Part shown: piece after piece, positions 8,129-16,374 of the stretch
How positions within the stretch are numbered: the stretch's first letter is position 1
Layout of the letters: each line of letters opens with the position of its first letter
Assembly: GCF_900129685.1 (NCBI RefSeq)
Contig: NZ_FQWM01000003.1
Span: forward strand, 145,896 to 209,895
Length of the DNA: 64,000 nucleotides
Source: Cognatishimia maritima
GTDB lineage: Bacteria; Pseudomonadota; Alphaproteobacteria; Rhodobacterales; Rhodobacteraceae
Direction of reading: 5' to 3'
The notes under the pieces: model-generated
Seen by the model: the letters and a program-made list of their open reading frames with translations, nothing else
Databases searched by the model: none
Told to the model about the DNA's origin: nothing
Made by a program: the position numbers and the translations under genes

Positions 8129-9121
8129 TCAACGGGCCGGGCGCTTCCAGACGTCCCAATAGACTGCGAGAATGATGATGATGCCGATGGCGATGCGCTG
8201 CACCGAGGTGCCAACGCCCAGATAGGACAGGCCGACAATGATGGTCTGCATGATCAGCATGCCGATCAACGTTTTGCCGACGCCGCCGCGACCGCCAAAC
8301 AGGCTGGTGCCACCGATGACGACCGCTGCAATGGCGAAAAGTTCGTAGCTTTGGCCGCGGGCGGGCATGGCGAAATTCAGTTTAGAGACCTCAAGGATCG
8401 CCGCGGTGGCCGCCAGCGCGCCGCCGATCATGTAGTAATAGATCCGGCTTTTTCGCACATTGACGCCTGAAAGCCGCGCGACTTCTTCATTGCCCCCAAT
8501 GGCGTAGGCATGATTGCCCAACTGGGTTTTGGCAAGGAACAGCCCGGTGACAAGCGCCACCGCAAACATGATCCCCATGGGGACCATATAGCCAGAGCCA
8601 AGCATCTGAAAACTATCAGGAAAGCGTGACAGATCGCGGCCGCTTGCAAGGATTTCGGCGATGCCTTTATAGGCCGTCAGCCCGCCGAGGGTGACGATAA
8701 AGGCGGGGACTTTCGTCAGGACTTGAATGGTCCCATTCAGCGCGCCCATACCTGCGCCGGCCAGAAGGCCGATAACGACAGCGAGCGGTACAGGAAGTTG
8801 GTATTCTGCCAACATAATGCCAACCACGACGCCCACCACGGCAAAGATCGACCCGACCGACAGGTCCAGCCCGCCAGAGATCAGCACTACCGTTGTGCCG
8901 CAGGCTAATATCGCAAGAATTGAAGCCTGCCCAAAGATCGAAAGAAGTGTGTCCAAGCTGCGGAATGGCTCGGATAGAACAAAGAACACCAAGTAGATCA
9001 GTACCAGTGCGGCCAGCACCTGCCAGATTTGCTGGAACTGGTGGCGCAAAACGTCAAAGCCGGAACTTGTTGCAGTTGGCGTAGAGATTTGTGTCGATGA
9101 ATTATCGCCTGTGTGGGTCAT
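8129..9121 (-). CDS. Sugar ABC transporter permease (RbsC type)
   Basis: This is a 330-residue integral membrane protein with about eight to ten hydrophobic segments. It shows 'ILACGTTVVLISGGLDLSVGS', the hallmark of RbsC/XylH-family permeases, and the late 'RGQSYELFAIAAVVIGGTSL'. It forms the transmembrane pore, presumably as a homodimer, for the neighbouring binding protein and ATPase. It starts one base after the ATPase stop, so the two are translationally coupled. Confidence 0.9.
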   Translation of the reverse strand: MTHTGDNSSTQISTPTATSSGFDVLRHQFQQIWQVLAALVLIYLVFFVLSEPFRSLDTLLSIFGQASILAILACGTTVVLISGGLDLSVGSIFAVVGVVVGIMLAEYQLPVPLAVVIGLLAGAGMGALNGTIQVLTKVPAFIVTLGGLTAYKGIAEILASGRDLSRFPDSFQMLGSGYMVPMGIMFAVALVTGLFLAKTQLGNHAYAIGGNEEVARLSGVNVRKSRIYYYMIGGALAATAAILEVSKLNFAMPARGQSYELFAIAAVVIGGTSLFGGRGGVGKTLIGMLIMQTIIVGLSYLGVGTSVQRIAIGIIIILAVYWDVWKRPAR

Positions 9122-9122
9122 C

Positions 9123-9893
9123 TTACGCGGCCCTTCCCTCGGTCGCGCCGGTGATCAACCCCACCAGCGTGTCTCCGTCCACATCTTTGACATCGCGCAC
9201 AGCGGCCAGTCGCCCCAGCCGCAACACCATCACGCGGTCGCAATAGTTCATCACATGCTGCATATTGTGGGTGATCATGATGACCGACAGACCGTGGTCT
9301 TTCAGAGAGCGCACAAGGTCCATCGCCATCTTGCTCTCACGCACGCCAAGCGCCGCCGTCGGCTCATCCAAAATCGCAATCCGCTTGCCGAACATGACGG
9401 TTTTTGCCAGTGCGACGGCCTGCCTTTGCCCACCGGAAAAGGCCTCTGCCTCGCGATAGATGTCCGCAATACGAATATCGAGCTTCTGAAACAGCGCGCG
9501 GATTTCAGAGTCCATCTTGGCAAAATCCAATGCGCCGAACAGGCGGCCGAACACGTCATTTCGGCGAATTTCACGCCCCAGAAACATGTTCTTTGTGATC
9601 GACAGCTCGTTGACCAGCGCAAGGTCCTGATAGACCGTTTCGATCCCGGCGCGTTTGGCGTCGCTGGGAGAGTTGATCACGACCTCTTCGCCGTCCATCT
9701 CGACCCGGCCCGCGGTTTTGGAAATCGCACCGGTCAGAGCCTTGATCAACGTGGATTTTCCTGCGCCATTGTCGCCGACAACAGCCAAAACTTCACCCTG
9801 ACGCAATTCCAGATCAACGGCGTCAAGAGCGACAACGCCTCCATAGTGTTTGCTGAGCCCACGCGCACTTAGAATGGTTTGAGTGCCATTCAT
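9123..9893 (-). CDS. Sugar ABC transporter ATP-binding protein, single-domain (FrcA type)
   Basis: This is a 256-residue ABC ATPase: Walker A 'GDNGAGKSTL', signature 'FSGGQRQAVAL', Walker B 'IAILDEPTAALG' and a switch His in 'MITHNMQHV'. It has one nucleotide-binding domain, unlike the two-domain RbsA/XylG proteins, so it should act as a homodimer as in FrcA-type systems. I place the start at 9893 because the ATG is preceded by GGGGGAG and begins the family N-terminus 'MNGTQTILSARGLSKHYGG'. The longer reading frame to 10250 adds about 119 unrelated residues. This is the first gene of the minus-strand operon. Confidence 0.9.
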   Translation of the reverse strand: MNGTQTILSARGLSKHYGGVVALDAVDLELRQGEVLAVVGDNGAGKSTLIKALTGAISKTAGRVEMDGEEVVINSPSDAKRAGIETVYQDLALVNELSITKNMFLGREIRRNDVFGRLFGALDFAKMDSEIRALFQKLDIRIADIYREAEAFSGGQRQAVALAKTVMFGKRIAILDEPTAALGVRESKMAMDLVRSLKDHGLSVIMITHNMQHVMNYCDRVMVLRLGRLAAVRDVKDVDGDTLVGLITGATEGRAA

Positions 9894-9953
9894 TCTTATT
9901 CTCCCCCAGTGATTGCGCCGACTCATGGCCTGGCCGCAAACGGTATATATTGT

Positions 9954-9991
9954 ATAAAAAACATTTTCGGGCGAAGTCAAATGTTTTTTAT
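9954..9991. repeat. Perfect 13-bp inverted repeat upstream of the sugar ABC operon
   Basis: ATAAAAAACATTT (9954-9966) and its exact reverse complement AAATGTTTTTTAT (9979-9991) are separated by 12 bases. It lies 60-100 bases upstream of the first operon gene. The symmetry suits a regulator-binding site, for the LacI or GntR protein, rather than a terminator, since the arms are AT-rich. Confidence 0.6.
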
Positions 9992-10259
9992 GGAATAAGT
10001 ACACAAGATCTTTGCCAAGTTCGTGGGGCATTGGCGGTTCCGCATTCAGGGTATCTGACCCAGGTGCGGGCTGTTGCTGACCCTTCGTTGTTGACCACGT
10101 GGCGACACCTTCGCAGCGCAAACTATAGCGGAAAATCATACCTACTTCTGACCAGCATCTGAGTTTCAGAGGCGGTCGAAGGGGGCAATCAAAGTGTGGC
10201 GCACTTGGCATACCCTCAAGCTTTGTGGCATTTGGCCGCTTGAGTTGCAAAGCGGTTTA

Positions 10260-10273
10260 TGCAAAAAATTGCG
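10260..10273. promoter_or_regulatory. Candidate LacI-family operator in the regulator's own leader
   Basis: TGCAAAAAATTGCG is a near-palindrome (TGCAA-N4-TTGCG). The same core recurs as the perfect TGCAAAAAATTGCA at 11454-11467 before the next operon. The ATG that overlaps it has no ribosome site, so I read this as operator and leader rather than coding sequence. Confidence 0.5.
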
Positions 10274-10303
10274 ACAGGTGAATTTTCAGGGAGCCAGACG
10301 ATC

Positions 10304-11317
10304 TTGAAGCGAGTCAATCAGGCCGAAGTCGCGCGGGTTTCTGGCGTTTCTATATCAACGGTGTCACGTGTTCTTTCGCAAGCACCGGGCATTTCGGACC
10401 CAGTTCGCAATAAGGTTTTGTCGGCCGCGCGGGATCTTGGCTATGTATTTCGCCGAGGCACAGATCCTCTGGAAGCAAAGATTGATCGCGCTGTTTTATT
10501 TGTTGGGCAGGCACAAGCGGTGACCGACGTAAGCGCGGTTTACAGTCAAGTCATAGATGGCATTCGTTTTGCGGCCGAGGCTTCGGGGCTTTCTGTTCAA
10601 TTTGCGCTGCTGGAAGGGGGCGGTCGACTGCCAAAGACGGCGCTACGCGAACGCACAGGGCTGCTTTTTCTAGGGATTGATCCCCCGCATGAAATCCTAA
10701 GCGACCTAAGGCAGCGCGAAATTCCGGTTGTTCTTGTGAATGGTCTCGATGCTGACCTCATTGCCGACTCCGTTTCGCCGGCAAACTACTTCGGCGGGCG
10801 CCTTGCGGCCAAGCATTTGCTCGAAATGGGGCACACGGATCTGACGATTTTGCAGAACACCGGTCGTTGGACGCTGAGGCGACGCATCGAGGGTTTTCTT
10901 TCGGGGATCAAAGAGTTTGCTGGCGAAAAAGACGTGACCCTTCGCGAGTTCCATATTGACAGCCTTAGTGGGCAAGCCGTTTTTGAGGCCGAAGAAATGT
11001 GGCTTCCAAAGGGACGCTGTCCTTCGACGGCAGTGTTTTGCGGCAATGATCTGGTTGCTGTGGCCGCGATTCAGGCGCTTACAAGCCACGGCATTCGTGT
11101 GCCGGAAGATGTTTCCGTTTTGGGGTACGACGATTTGCCCGTTGCGCAGATGTCCGAGCCTGGCCTGACCACCATCCGTGTTGATTGGACTGCAATCGGT
11201 AAAGAAGCGATCCGACTGGTGCTTGCGCGCAGCAGTGCAAATGATGCACCAGTTGCGCAGGTTCAAATCGGCGGTCACCTCGTGAGACGCCAGAGCGTGG
11301 CGATGCCATCCCGTTAA
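10304..11317 (+). CDS. LacI-family transcriptional regulator
   Basis: This is a 337-residue repressor with an N-terminal LacI helix-turn-helix ('NQAEVARVSGVSISTVSRVLS') and hinge. A periplasmic-binding-protein-like effector domain follows ('FVGQAQAVTDV', 'VPEDVSVLGYDDLPVAQMSEPGLTTI'). I choose the TTG at 10304, preceded by AGGGAG, because it gives the standard short LacI N-terminus (LKRVNQAEV). The ATG at 10259 would add 15 unmatched residues, has no ribosome site and overlaps a candidate operator. It lies between two sugar operons. The shared TGCAA-N4-TTGCA sites suggest control of itself and of the operon starting at 11562. Confidence 0.85.
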   Translation: MKRVNQAEVARVSGVSISTVSRVLSQAPGISDPVRNKVLSAARDLGYVFRRGTDPLEAKIDRAVLFVGQAQAVTDVSAVYSQVIDGIRFAAEASGLSVQFALLEGGGRLPKTALRERTGLLFLGIDPPHEILSDLRQREIPVVLVNGLDADLIADSVSPANYFGGRLAAKHLLEMGHTDLTILQNTGRWTLRRRIEGFLSGIKEFAGEKDVTLREFHIDSLSGQAVFEAEEMWLPKGRCPSTAVFCGNDLVAVAAIQALTSHGIRVPEDVSVLGYDDLPVAQMSEPGLTTIRVDWTAIGKEAIRLVLARSSANDAPVAQVQIGGHLVRRQSVAMPSR

Positions 11318-11453
11318 GGCCAAAACTTCTCTGTCATTTCAAATAAATCTTCAGGTCGTCAAAGACCCTTTGTGGCAGAGGCTTTCAGCAAATCGCGCGA
11401 ATTTTCTGTGTGATGGAAACGCATGTCTTGGTGGGAAGTTACGAAAAACTATA

Positions 11454-11467
11454 TGCAAAAAATTGCA
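11454..11467. promoter_or_regulatory. Candidate LacI-family operator before the peptide-type ABC operon
   Basis: TGCAAAAAATTGCA has perfect TGCAA/TTGCA half-sites. It is about 95 bases upstream of the first operon gene (ATG 11562) and matches 13 of 14 bases of the site in front of the LacI gene. A second TTTGCATAGAATG lies just downstream. Confidence 0.55.
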
Positions 11468-11561
11468 CAATATGTGAAATATCTAAAATATTTGCATAGA
11501 ATGAAAAACAATGCATACTGCATCCGTGGCGCGATTCTTGGCGCAAAAGGAAGCAGGCAAG

Positions 11562-12569
11562 ATGTTAAAAACTCTCGTTCAGGTAAATAGTTCAGTTTTT
11601 GGTGTCCATTTTCCTGGCAATTCCTTTGCAAATTTACAGAAATCCGCAAATCTTTTGCATGCCGCGCCGGTATCAACGCTGACCGATCCAGTATGTGCTT
11701 CGGTACTATCGGAAGTAGAAGTTCTCGTGACGGGCTGGGGGTCTGAAAGGCTTACCGATGAGTTGCTTTCGCAGATGCCTAAGCTACGGCTAGTGGCGCA
11801 TCTTGCCGGTACGGTTAAGAACCTGTTGACCCAAGAGCAAATGGCGCGGGGATTTGTTGTCACGCAAGCTGCGGAAGCGAACGCGCTACCTGTTGCTGAA
11901 TTCACCCTTGGTGCGATCCTCTGGCATAATAAGTCCGTTCTCACATGGGAAAAACTCTATCGTGAGAAGCGCAGTGCAATGTCCGTTCGGCGCGAGGCGC
12001 TTTATGCGGGTGTTGGCAACCGTGACAAGGTTGTTGGTGTCATCGGCGCGTCACGCGTTGGCCGCCAGGTATTGCGGTTGCTTCGACAGCACCGTTTGAC
12101 CGTGTTGTTGCAAGATCCGTTCCTGACGACGGCCGAGGCGAAGGCGCTCGGCGCTGATCTTGTGTCACAGGATGAGTTGCTATCGCGCAGCGATGTTGTG
12201 TCGCTCCATCAACCCCTACTGGCAACGACTCGAAAGTCTTTCTCCGAAGCGCAGTTCGCCCAAATGCGAGAAGGGGCGCTTCTGATAAACACGGCCAGAG
12301 GCGCAATTATCGACCATGATGCGTTCTTGCCTCATCTTCAGTCTGGCCGCCTCAACGCCATTCTCGACGTGACCGACCCAGAGCCGCTTCCGGACGAGTC
12401 TCCTTATTGGGATTTGCCAAATGTGATGCTCACACCACATATCGCTGGGTCATTAGGGCATGAAGTTCTTGATATGACCGAAATGGTGCTGGAGGAGATC
12501 GCACGCTTTTCTCGCGGAGAGCAACTAAGGTATGCCATTTCGCCGGATGAGTGGGATCGGGTGGCATGA
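11562..12569 (+). CDS. D-isomer-specific 2-hydroxyacid dehydrogenase
   Basis: This 335-residue NAD-dependent dehydrogenase shows the Rossmann segment 'VGVIGASRVGRQVLRLL' and the catalytic Arg segment 'LLINTARGAIIDHDAFL'. It also has the 'DVTDPEPLPDESPYW' Glu region and a catalytic His in 'VMLTPHIAGS'. The Rossmann motif is GASRVG rather than the usual GxGxxG. I start at 11562, with AAGGAAG upstream, rather than 11511, which adds 17 residues. The family reduces 2-keto acids or oxidises D-2-hydroxy acids. As first gene of an oligosaccharide-type operon it may act on a uronate-derived keto acid. It overlaps the next gene (ATGA). Confidence 0.85.
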   Translation: MLKTLVQVNSSVFGVHFPGNSFANLQKSANLLHAAPVSTLTDPVCASVLSEVEVLVTGWGSERLTDELLSQMPKLRLVAHLAGTVKNLLTQEQMARGFVVTQAAEANALPVAEFTLGAILWHNKSVLTWEKLYREKRSAMSVRREALYAGVGNRDKVVGVIGASRVGRQVLRLLRQHRLTVLLQDPFLTTAEAKALGADLVSQDELLSRSDVVSLHQPLLATTRKSFSEAQFAQMREGALLINTARGAIIDHDAFLPHLQSGRLNAILDVTDPEPLPDESPYWDLPNVMLTPHIAGSLGHEVLDMTEMVLEEIARFSRGEQLRYAISPDEWDRVA

Positions 12570-13360
12570 TCGCAGAGGCCCCCATACCTGGACTATGCTC
12601 GGTGACCTTTCGGAACCAGAGCGCTGAAGCCATTTTGGACATTGCGGCTGGAAATGGAGTCAAAGCAATCGAGTGGGGTGCCGATGTGCACCTCCCGCCC
12701 GGGGCTTTGGGGCGTGCGCAAGAGATTTCAGACCGATCCGCGCAACTTGGAATTCAGGAACGCTCATATGGTAGTTACTTCCGTGCAGGCGTGTCAGACG
12801 CAGAGGCAGAGATTGCGCCCCTAATCGAAACCGCTGCGGCGCTTGGTGCATCCCATCTACGGGTTTGGGCAGGTGATACGTCTGGCGCGACCGCCAGTGA
12901 CAAACTTTGGGGTGATGCTGCACGAGATCTCATCGCGGTTGCGGATGCTGCCGCAGGTCACGGAATTGCTGTCAGCGTCGAATATCACCGTGGCACGCTG
13001 ACTGAAACCGCTTCTGACACCATCAAGCTTTTGACGATGGCGGATCATTCAAACCTTTATTCACTTTGGCAGCCGGTTCCGGACCGTGCACCGGCCGACT
13101 GGTTGACCGAGCTCTCGCTTTTGGAGCCATGGCTTAGCCATTTGCATGTTTTTCATTGGCAACCCGATACGCCGCGCGACCAACGGCGGCCATTGCGCGA
13201 AGGCGAGGCCGATTGGCAAACGCTGTTCGCGCATTGGGAGCAATCCCCGCGTTGGGACGGTGCCAAAATCGCATTTCTAGAGTTTGTCGCAGATGACAGG
13301 GAGGAGAACTTTGTCGACGACATGAAGGTGCTGAACAGCCTGTGTTCGGCGCGAACTTAA
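12566..13360 (+). CDS. TIM-barrel sugar phosphate isomerase/epimerase family protein
   Basis: This is a 264-residue AP-endonuclease-2/xylose-isomerase-like barrel: 'CSVTFRNQSAEAILDIAAGNGVKAIEWGADVHL', 'LRVWAGDTSG', 'VSVEYHRGTLTET', and a late 'KIAFLEFVADD' that supplies an acidic metal ligand. Members isomerise, epimerise or eliminate on sugars and keto-sugars with a divalent metal. The start at 12566 overlaps the dehydrogenase stop (ATGA). The frame upstream to 12551 has no better start. The substrate is unknown. Confidence 0.85.
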   Translation: MIAEAPIPGLCSVTFRNQSAEAILDIAAGNGVKAIEWGADVHLPPGALGRAQEISDRSAQLGIQERSYGSYFRAGVSDAEAEIAPLIETAAALGASHLRVWAGDTSGATASDKLWGDAARDLIAVADAAAGHGIAVSVEYHRGTLTETASDTIKLLTMADHSNLYSLWQPVPDRAPADWLTELSLLEPWLSHLHVFHWQPDTPRDQRRPLREGEADWQTLFAHWEQSPRWDGAKIAFLEFVADDREENFVDDMKVLNSLCSART

Positions 13361-13408
13361 GAGGACTGAAAACTGGGTAATCACCCCAAACCAACCAGGG
13401 AGGTTAAG

Positions 13409-15295
13409 ATGAGACTAATTGAACGAGGCATGCTAACCGGCATGCTTGGGATATTGGCGAGTTCTGTATGGGCCGCTGACTATTCTGAAGCCCCAGAACT
13501 TGCAGAACAGGTGGCGGCAGGAACGCTTCCACCCGTCGAAGAACGCCTACCGGAGAACCCGCTTGTATTAGAACCCATCGAAGGTATCGGTGAGTATGGT
13601 GGCGTTTGGCGCTCGGCCCTTAAGGGAACTTTTGACAACGGCTGGATTCGTAGGACAGTCGCATACCAACCGCTTGTCGCTTTCGATCTGAAGTGGCAGA
13701 AAGTCATTCCAAACATCGCAGAGAGCTTTGAAGCCAATGCGGATGCAACAGAATTCACGTTTAAGACTCGCAAAGGGCATAAGTGGTCCGACGGTGCGCC
13801 TTTCACGTCCGCGGACCTGGTTTTTGCGATCGAGACTCTTAGCCACGAGGACTATGCAGCGCACCGTCCGGGGTTCATCGATTGGGGGACAATCAAGGCT
13901 GAAGCGATTGATGACGTGACAGTGAAAATCACGCTGGCTGAGCCAAACGGTACGCTCATGCAAAGACTGGCCGCTGTGGACGGACCGTTCATTGTGAATG
14001 CACCGAAACACTTCTGCTCGCAGTTTGTGCCAGATCACAACGAGAACGCCGCTGAAGTCGCAAAAGAACGCGGTTATGATAGCTGGTCTCAGGCCTTTGA
14101 GCAGATCTGCTACTTCAACTTCACCACAGCAGAGCGTCCAACGCTGAATGCTTGGCGCCAGGTGACGAACTATGACGGGATCAATCAAGTTATTGATTTT
14201 GAAAGAAACCCGTATTTCTTCAAAGTTGACCCTGCAGGCAATCAGCTGCCCTACATCGACGACATTCAGTATGTGCAGACGGAAAACACCGAAGATATCC
14301 TGTTGAAAGTTATCAACGGTGAGATCGACTTCTCCAACCGCCACTTTGCAACTGTGACAAACAAACCAGTTGTATTTGACGGCCAGGAAAAGGGTGGGTA
14401 CCGCCTCACAAAAACAATCGATGCGCGGATGAACTCTGCTGTCATCCAGCTTAACCTGAACCACGAAGATCCAGCAAAGCGGGAACTTTATCAGAACAAA
14501 GATTTCCGCGTCGCGCTAAGCCACGCTATCGACCGGCAAGAGATCATCGAAGTAATGTTTGCGGGCCAAGGTACACCGCATCAGGCCGCGCCGCGTCCTG
14601 AGTCGGCCTTCTACAACGAAGAGTTGGCAACGCAATACACGGAGTTTGATCCCGATCTCGCGAACGAGCTTTTGGACGGTTTGGGCCTGACAGAGCGCAA
14701 CGATGAGGGTATTCGTCTTGATAGCCAGGGCAATCCGATCACCATCTCATTGTTGACGGCTTCCGATTTCATCGAGTTCAACGATATTTCACAGCTTTTG
14801 GTGGAATACTGGGCCGATATCGGGATTGCGCTTGATCAGCGAAATGTGGAACGCAGCTTTGCCTATGAGCACTTCCGCTCTAACCAGCATGACATGCACA
14901 TGTGGTGGGGTGATGGCGGTCTTGGCGATGCGATCCTTGATCCGCGCTACTACCTGCCGTTCAACGGAGAATCTGCTTTTGCCTATAAATGGGCTCAGTG
15001 GTTCATGAATCCAGACGGCGCTGGCGCAGAAATGCCAAGCGAAGCCGCGAAAGCGCAAATGGACCTTTACAGGCAGCTTGAAACAAGCGGTTCTAGCGAA
15101 GAGCAGGCCCGGCTGTTTGGAGAAATCCTTGATATCGCGCAGGATGAATTCTGGGCAATCGGAATTTCTCTGCCGCCAGAAGGTTATGTCGTCGCCAATA
15201 AACGGCTTGGGAATGTTCCTGAAGTGCAACCGTTTGCCTGGCAATATCCACAGCCCGGTCCAATGGGTACGTCGCAACTCTATTATAAGAACTAA
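13409..15295 (+). CDS. Peptide/nickel-type ABC transporter substrate-binding protein, probably for oligosaccharide
   Basis: This is a 628-residue family-5 extracellular solute-binding protein with a signal peptide over residues 1-23 (cleavage after 'SSVWAA'). It shows 'KWSDGAPFTSADLVFAIE' and 'DFRVALSHAIDRQEIIEVMFAGQGTPHQAAPRP', typical of OppA/DppA proteins. It is longer than most (about 530). Such long versions commonly occur in operons for plant and algal oligosaccharides. Neighbouring sugar-modifying genes support a glycan ligand over a peptide. A GGGAGG ribosome site precedes the ATG. Confidence 0.9.
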   Translation: MRLIERGMLTGMLGILASSVWAADYSEAPELAEQVAAGTLPPVEERLPENPLVLEPIEGIGEYGGVWRSALKGTFDNGWIRRTVAYQPLVAFDLKWQKVIPNIAESFEANADATEFTFKTRKGHKWSDGAPFTSADLVFAIETLSHEDYAAHRPGFIDWGTIKAEAIDDVTVKITLAEPNGTLMQRLAAVDGPFIVNAPKHFCSQFVPDHNENAAEVAKERGYDSWSQAFEQICYFNFTTAERPTLNAWRQVTNYDGINQVIDFERNPYFFKVDPAGNQLPYIDDIQYVQTENTEDILLKVINGEIDFSNRHFATVTNKPVVFDGQEKGGYRLTKTIDARMNSAVIQLNLNHEDPAKRELYQNKDFRVALSHAIDRQEIIEVMFAGQGTPHQAAPRPESAFYNEELATQYTEFDPDLANELLDGLGLTERNDEGIRLDSQGNPITISLLTASDFIEFNDISQLLVEYWADIGIALDQRNVERSFAYEHFRSNQHDMHMWWGDGGLGDAILDPRYYLPFNGESAFAYKWAQWFMNPDGAGAEMPSEAAKAQMDLYRQLETSGSSEEQARLFGEILDIAQDEFWAIGISLPPEGYVVANKRLGNVPEVQPFAWQYPQPGPMGTSQLYYKN

Positions 15296-15314
15296 AGCGA
15301 CGGATATTGACATC

Positions 15315-15345
15315 TCACCCGCGCGTGCCTCCTGCGCGCGGGTGA
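15315..15345 (+). other. Intercistronic hairpin after the substrate-binding-protein gene
   Basis: The perfect 11-bp arms TCACCCGCGCG (15315-15325) and CGCGCGGGTGA (15335-15345) enclose a 9-base loop. No T-run follows, and the next gene's ribosome site comes 10 bases later. It is probably an mRNA-stabilising or attenuating element that raises binding-protein expression over the permeases. Confidence 0.65.
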
Positions 15346-15367
15346 AACTACTAGAAAGGAACACCAC

Positions 15368-16366
15368 GTGATCGCATATTTGGCCCGAAGGCTGATTGCC
15401 ATGATCCTGACGCTGCTGATCTTGTCGATGGTTGTGTTCGTTGTCATTCAACTCCCGCCCGGAGATTTTGTGACATCCTATATCGCACGCCTTTCCAGTA
15501 TGGGTGAGGTGCCAGATGAAAACGTTGTCGAGGCCATTCGTGCGCAATACAAACTCGATGACCCCTTATTTGTTCAGTACTGGGCATGGCTGGAAGGTAT
15601 GTTTACCGGCAATTTCGGATTTTCGTTCGAAATGAAGCGCCCAGTCGCAGAGATATTTTCACAGCGGATTGGCATTTCGCTGACCGTCGAAATTCTTGCG
15701 ATTGTCGTGATGTGGGGCATTGCGATCCCGATTGGCATCTACTCTGCGGTCTATCAATATTCGGTTGGTGACTACGTGGCGACAATCGTCGGATTTCTCG
15801 GAATTGCTGTGCCGAATTTTCTATTTGCTCTTATCCTCATGTATGTCTGCTATGTCTGGTTTGGCGTCACGATAACGGGTCTGAATTCGCCTGATTTTGC
15901 CAACGAACGTTGGAGCCTCGCTAAACTTCTAGACTTTGCCTCTCATGTTTGGGCGCCGGTGCTTGTCATCGCAACGGGTGGGGCGGCGACCCTGATCCGG
16001 GTGCTGCGCGCCAATCTTCTTGATGAACTCAAGAAACCCTATGTGCTAACCGCCCGCGCCAAAGGCCTAAAGCGACACAAGGTTATCATGCGCTATCCGG
16101 TTCGGGTCGCGATGAATCCGCTGATCTCGGTTGTGGGGTGGGTATTGCCGACGGTGATCTCGTCCAGCTTTGTTACGGCCATTGTGCTTAACATGCCGAC
16201 GCTTTCACCAATTCTACTACGAGCCCTGCTTAGCCAGGATATGTATTTGGCCGGTGCGCTAATCCTTTTCATGGGCTTCTTGACGATGATTGGAACACTT
16301 CTTTCCGACATCCTACTCGCTTGGATCGATCCGCGGATCCGGATGGGCATGATTGGTGCAAGGTGA
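15368..16366 (+). CDS. ABC transporter permease (DppB type)
   Basis: This is a 332-residue inner-membrane permease with six or more hydrophobic segments. It has the DppB-like N-terminus 'YLARRLIAMILTLLILSMVVFVVIQ' cut by 'LPPGDF', and the 'ARAKGLKRHKVIMRYPVRVAMNPLIS' coupling loop that contacts the ATPase. The start is GTG at 15368, eight bases after AAAGGA. It pairs with the next gene to form the pore. Confidence 0.88.
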   Translation: MIAYLARRLIAMILTLLILSMVVFVVIQLPPGDFVTSYIARLSSMGEVPDENVVEAIRAQYKLDDPLFVQYWAWLEGMFTGNFGFSFEMKRPVAEIFSQRIGISLTVEILAIVVMWGIAIPIGIYSAVYQYSVGDYVATIVGFLGIAVPNFLFALILMYVCYVWFGVTITGLNSPDFANERWSLAKLLDFASHVWAPVLVIATGGAATLIRVLRANLLDELKKPYVLTARAKGLKRHKVIMRYPVRVAMNPLISVVGWVLPTVISSSFVTAIVLNMPTLSPILLRALLSQDMYLAGALILFMGFLTMIGTLLSDILLAWIDPRIRMGMIGAR

Positions 16367-16374
16367 GGGACACT

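Larger units (their letters stand above)
9894..10303. promoter_or_regulatory. Divergent promoter region between sugar ABC operon and LacI-type regulator
   Basis: A gene-free stretch of about 410 bases separates the two divergent units. It holds an AT-rich core with a perfect 13-bp inverted repeat (9954-9991), a nearby TATATATTGTATA (9944-9956), and the TGCAAAAAATTGCG site just before the regulator. The middle, 10000-10255, shows no reading frame or repeat that I trust. Confidence 0.6.

Noticed and set aside
13568-14464. Open frame of 298 codons opposite the OppA-like gene
   Set aside because: Antisense to an unambiguous binding protein and without any motif.
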